Assembly (NCBI GenBank): GCA_020427145.1
Contig: JAGQOU010000180.1
Coordinates: 1-32,853, forward strand
DNA length: 32,853 bases
From: Planctomycetales bacterium
GTDB taxonomy: Bacteria > Planctomycetota > Planctomycetia > Pirellulales > Lacipirellulaceae
Direction: 5' to 3'
Below, piece by piece: positions 31,213-32,853 of the stretch. Numbering within the stretch: position 1 is the first letter of the stretch; each line of letters opens with the position of its first letter. The notes beneath the pieces are model-generated. The model saw nothing but the letters and a program-made list of their open reading frames with translations. It ran no database searches and was not told the origin of the DNA. The translations under genes were made by a program, and so were the position numbers.

Positions 31213-31884
31213 TCAGCCTAGGTCTCGCATCGCGTCGACCGCTGACTGTTTGCCGATCACCAGCAGCAGTTGGTCGATGCCGAGTTTGTAGTCGCCGCCG
31301 GGGAACATCTCCAGTTGGCCCGAGAGGGCGTCCTTGACGCCCACCACCCACACGGAAAATCGCTTGCGGATGTCGACCTCCTGCAGCGTCTTGCCGATCA
31401 GCGTGTCGGGCACGGCGATTTCCACGAAGCTGTACTCGGGATCGATCGGCAAGAAGTCGACAATGTTGGGGCGGATGAGCCGGTCGGCAAGCGCTTCGGC
31501 AATTTCCGCCTCGGGGAAGATTACCCGCGAGACGCCGAGGCTCTTGAGAATCTGGCCGTGCTCGCGGGTCACGCCCTTGACGATGATGCGTTTGGCCCCC
31601 AGGTCGCGGCAGTGCAGCGTGGCCAGCAGCGACTGGGTGATGTCCTCGCCCAGGCTGATGATCACCGCCGTGGCGTCCGCCAGCGCGAGGTGCTCCAGCG
31701 TGCTGCGTTCGGTGGCGTCGCCGATGACGGGCTCGTAAAGCACGTCGCTTAAATCGCCAATCTTCTCGCGATCCCCGTCCAAGCCGGTGATGCGGGCGCC
31801 GTGCGATGAGAGCCGCCGCGCCAGCGCGGCGCCGAACGAGCCCATTCCAATAATGATGTAATGCTGCTTTTTCGATTCAGCCAT
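31213..31884 (-). CDS. TrkA/KtrA-type RCK regulatory subunit of a potassium channel
   Basis: A 223-residue cytoplasmic protein. The N-terminal RCK domain has the Rossmann motif GMGSFG (13-18), an acidic residue near the second strand (D36 in GLDGD) and blocks DATERSTLEHLALAD and SLGEDITQSLL. The C-terminal RCK_C/TrkA_C domain starts near 135 (FLPIDPEYSFVEIAVPDT) and ends with LLLVIGKQSAVDAM. It binds nucleotides and gates the TrkH/KtrB channel encoded just upstream, with a 90-nt gap. With one RCK copy it is the KtrA type rather than the double-length E. coli TrkA. ATG at 31884 is chosen because it starts at MAESKKQHYIIIG. Confidence 0.93.
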   Translation of the reverse strand: MAESKKQHYIIIGMGSFGAALARRLSSHGARITGLDGDREKIGDLSDVLYEPVIGDATERSTLEHLALADATAVIISLGEDITQSLLATLHCRDLGAKRIIVKGVTREHGQILKSLGVSRVIFPEAEIAEALADRLIRPNIVDFLPIDPEYSFVEIAVPDTLIGKTLQEVDIRKRFSVWVVGVKDALSGQLEMFPGGDYKLGIDQLLLVIGKQSAVDAMRDLG

Positions 31885-31974
31885 GGCAGGTTGCTTGGTG
31901 GGCTTGGCGGAGCGTCGCACGGATCGACTCGCAGGTGGGGCGGACGCAGGGACGGCGGCAAAGCGAAACGACGA

Positions 31975-32853
31975 TTAACCGAGCAGCGGTTCTTCGTGCT
32001 CGTACTCCAAGGTGTGTCGCTGTTCGATTGATGAAAGCGCGGCGAACACTGAAATCGGACCAAGCCGCCCCAGGAACATCAAGATAATGATAATCATTCG
32101 GCCCCACTGCGAAAGCGTGGCCGTGGTTCCGGTGCTGAGCCCAACGGTCCCGAGCGCCGACGCGGTCTCAAACAGGGCGTCCATGAACAGGCCTTGCGAC
32201 TTGCTGTGGGGAATGGCGTTCTGTTCCAGAACCAGGATAATCGTCAATGCCACGACCATCACCGCGGTGAACAGCATCGCCACGGCGGTCGCGCGGCCGG
32301 CCGCCTCGGCAGGAATCGATCGGCGCGCGAAGTTGATATGCGTGCCGCCGCGAAATCGAGTCCAGGCGTGCAACAGCAGGACCATCATCGTCGACACTTT
32401 GAAACCTCCGCCCGTGGAGCAGGGCCCTGCGCCGATGAGCATCAACAGGATGCTGATAAACAGCGCCGCGTTGCTCAATTCCGCAATGTCGACAGTGTTG
32501 AATCCCGCGGTCCGGCAGGAGACGGCGTGGAACGCGGACGCCATTATCTTTTGCCACCAGGACAGCTCCATGAGCACCCCGTCGAGTTCCACCAGAAAAA
32601 AACCGACCGTGCTGAGAACCAGGAGTCCCGAAGTGCCTAACAGCATGATCTTGCTGTGCAGGCTGAGTCGCACCCAGAGCTCGCTCCAGGGCTGCCGCCA
32701 ATGTCGGACAACGTCGAGGATGACGGGAAAGCCAATGCCGCCGATGACGATCAAAATCATCACCACCGAGCAAACGATCGGATCGCCGCGATACCGTGTA
32801 AGGCTGTCGCTGTAGAGTCCGAAGCCTGCGTTGCAGAACGCCGAGATCGAGTG
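31975..32853 (-). CDS. TrkH/KtrB-type potassium channel subunit (C-terminal part, cut by window edge)
   Basis: The frame is open from the window edge and encodes the last 292 residues of a membrane potassium transporter. The pore-loop signatures are visible: AFCNAGFGLYS at the start, CRTAGFNT, LIGAGPCSTGGGFKVST and SALGTVGLSTG, which form the selectivity filter repeats. Hydrophobic helices surround these loops, and the tail ends EYEHEEPLLG. The protein associates with the RCK subunit encoded by the next gene, and the pair should mediate K+ (possibly Na+-coupled) uptake. The N-terminal part and start lie beyond the window. The gene order TrkH then TrkA on the minus strand supports a two-gene operon. 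Confidence 0.95.
   Translation of the reverse strand, partial: HSISAFCNAGFGLYSDSLTRYRGDPIVCSVVMILIVIGGIGFPVILDVVRHWRQPWSELWVRLSLHSKIMLLGTSGLLVLSTVGFFLVELDGVLMELSWWQKIMASAFHAVSCRTAGFNTVDIAELSNAALFISILLMLIGAGPCSTGGGFKVSTMMVLLLHAWTRFRGGTHINFARRSIPAEAAGRATAVAMLFTAVMVVALTIILVLEQNAIPHSKSQGLFMDALFETASALGTVGLSTGTTATLSQWGRMIIIILMFLGRLGPISVFAALSSIEQRHTLEYEHEEPLLG

Overview
The window is GC-rich, densely coded DNA that looks like a planctomycete chromosome, most likely order Pirellulales. The evidence is a DUF1559 pseudopilin-like protein, a DUF1598-type secreted protein, a very large secreted glycoside hydrolase with an LEPR-type N-terminal motif and a dockerin-like C-terminal repeat, methanofuran-type C1 cofactor genes in a bacterium, weak or absent Shine-Dalgarno sequences, and GC-rich intergenic palindromes. 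I saw no rRNA, tRNA, CRISPR array, insertion sequence or phage gene.

Layout. (1) 2-2832, plus strand: the end of a SUF iron-sulfur assembly operon (sufB C-terminus, sufD, a small two-helix membrane protein, a Rieske ferredoxin and a SufT/MIP18-like protein). (2) 2893-5590, plus: three genes matching MfnD (ATP-grasp ligase), MfnF (ASKHA fold) and MfnE (amino-acid-kinase fold), the late steps of methanofuran-type cofactor synthesis; they probably serve the tetrahydromethanopterin-linked C1 pathway known in planctomycetes. (3) 5622-12231: an NTT-like transporter (minus), a fatty acid desaturase (plus), a DUF1598 secreted protein (minus) with a clear terminator, and an FHA-GAF-AAA+-Fis sigma-54 activator (plus). 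(4) 12352-17691, minus: a 1779-residue secreted GH51-like arabinofuranosidase with three LamG domains. (5) 17692-18653: a gene-poor stretch with palindromic elements, followed by cheX (plus), ndk (minus) and nfo (plus). (6) 20793-27374: a metal-uptake locus. On the minus strand, a DUF1559 protein, a small lipoprotein, a TroA-type binding protein, an ATPase and two permeases lie in series; divergent to them is mntR. (7) 27599-31057, plus: a GNAT acetyltransferase and a pair of complementary M16 peptidase subunits. (8) 31213-32853, minus: TrkA and the C-terminal part of TrkH, for potassium uptake.

The most interesting part is the metal locus. Two inverted repeats of the form TGTAGC-N4-GCTA, resembling the E. 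coli MntR box, sit on a TTGACG-N17-TACACT promoter in front of the DUF1559 gene. This suggests that a pseudopilin-like protein and a small lipoprotein are the first two genes of a manganese-repressed transporter operon. Both permeases also end in DtxR-like domains, one of which keeps most DtxR metal ligands, so the transporter may sense metal at the membrane. MntR keeps all six B. subtilis MntR metal-ligand positions at the same spacing.

Other points worth a second look are the MfnD-F-E triad beside SUF, the M16 pair that splits its catalytic motifs between two subunits, and several palindromes, one of which ends 6 nt before a start codon.
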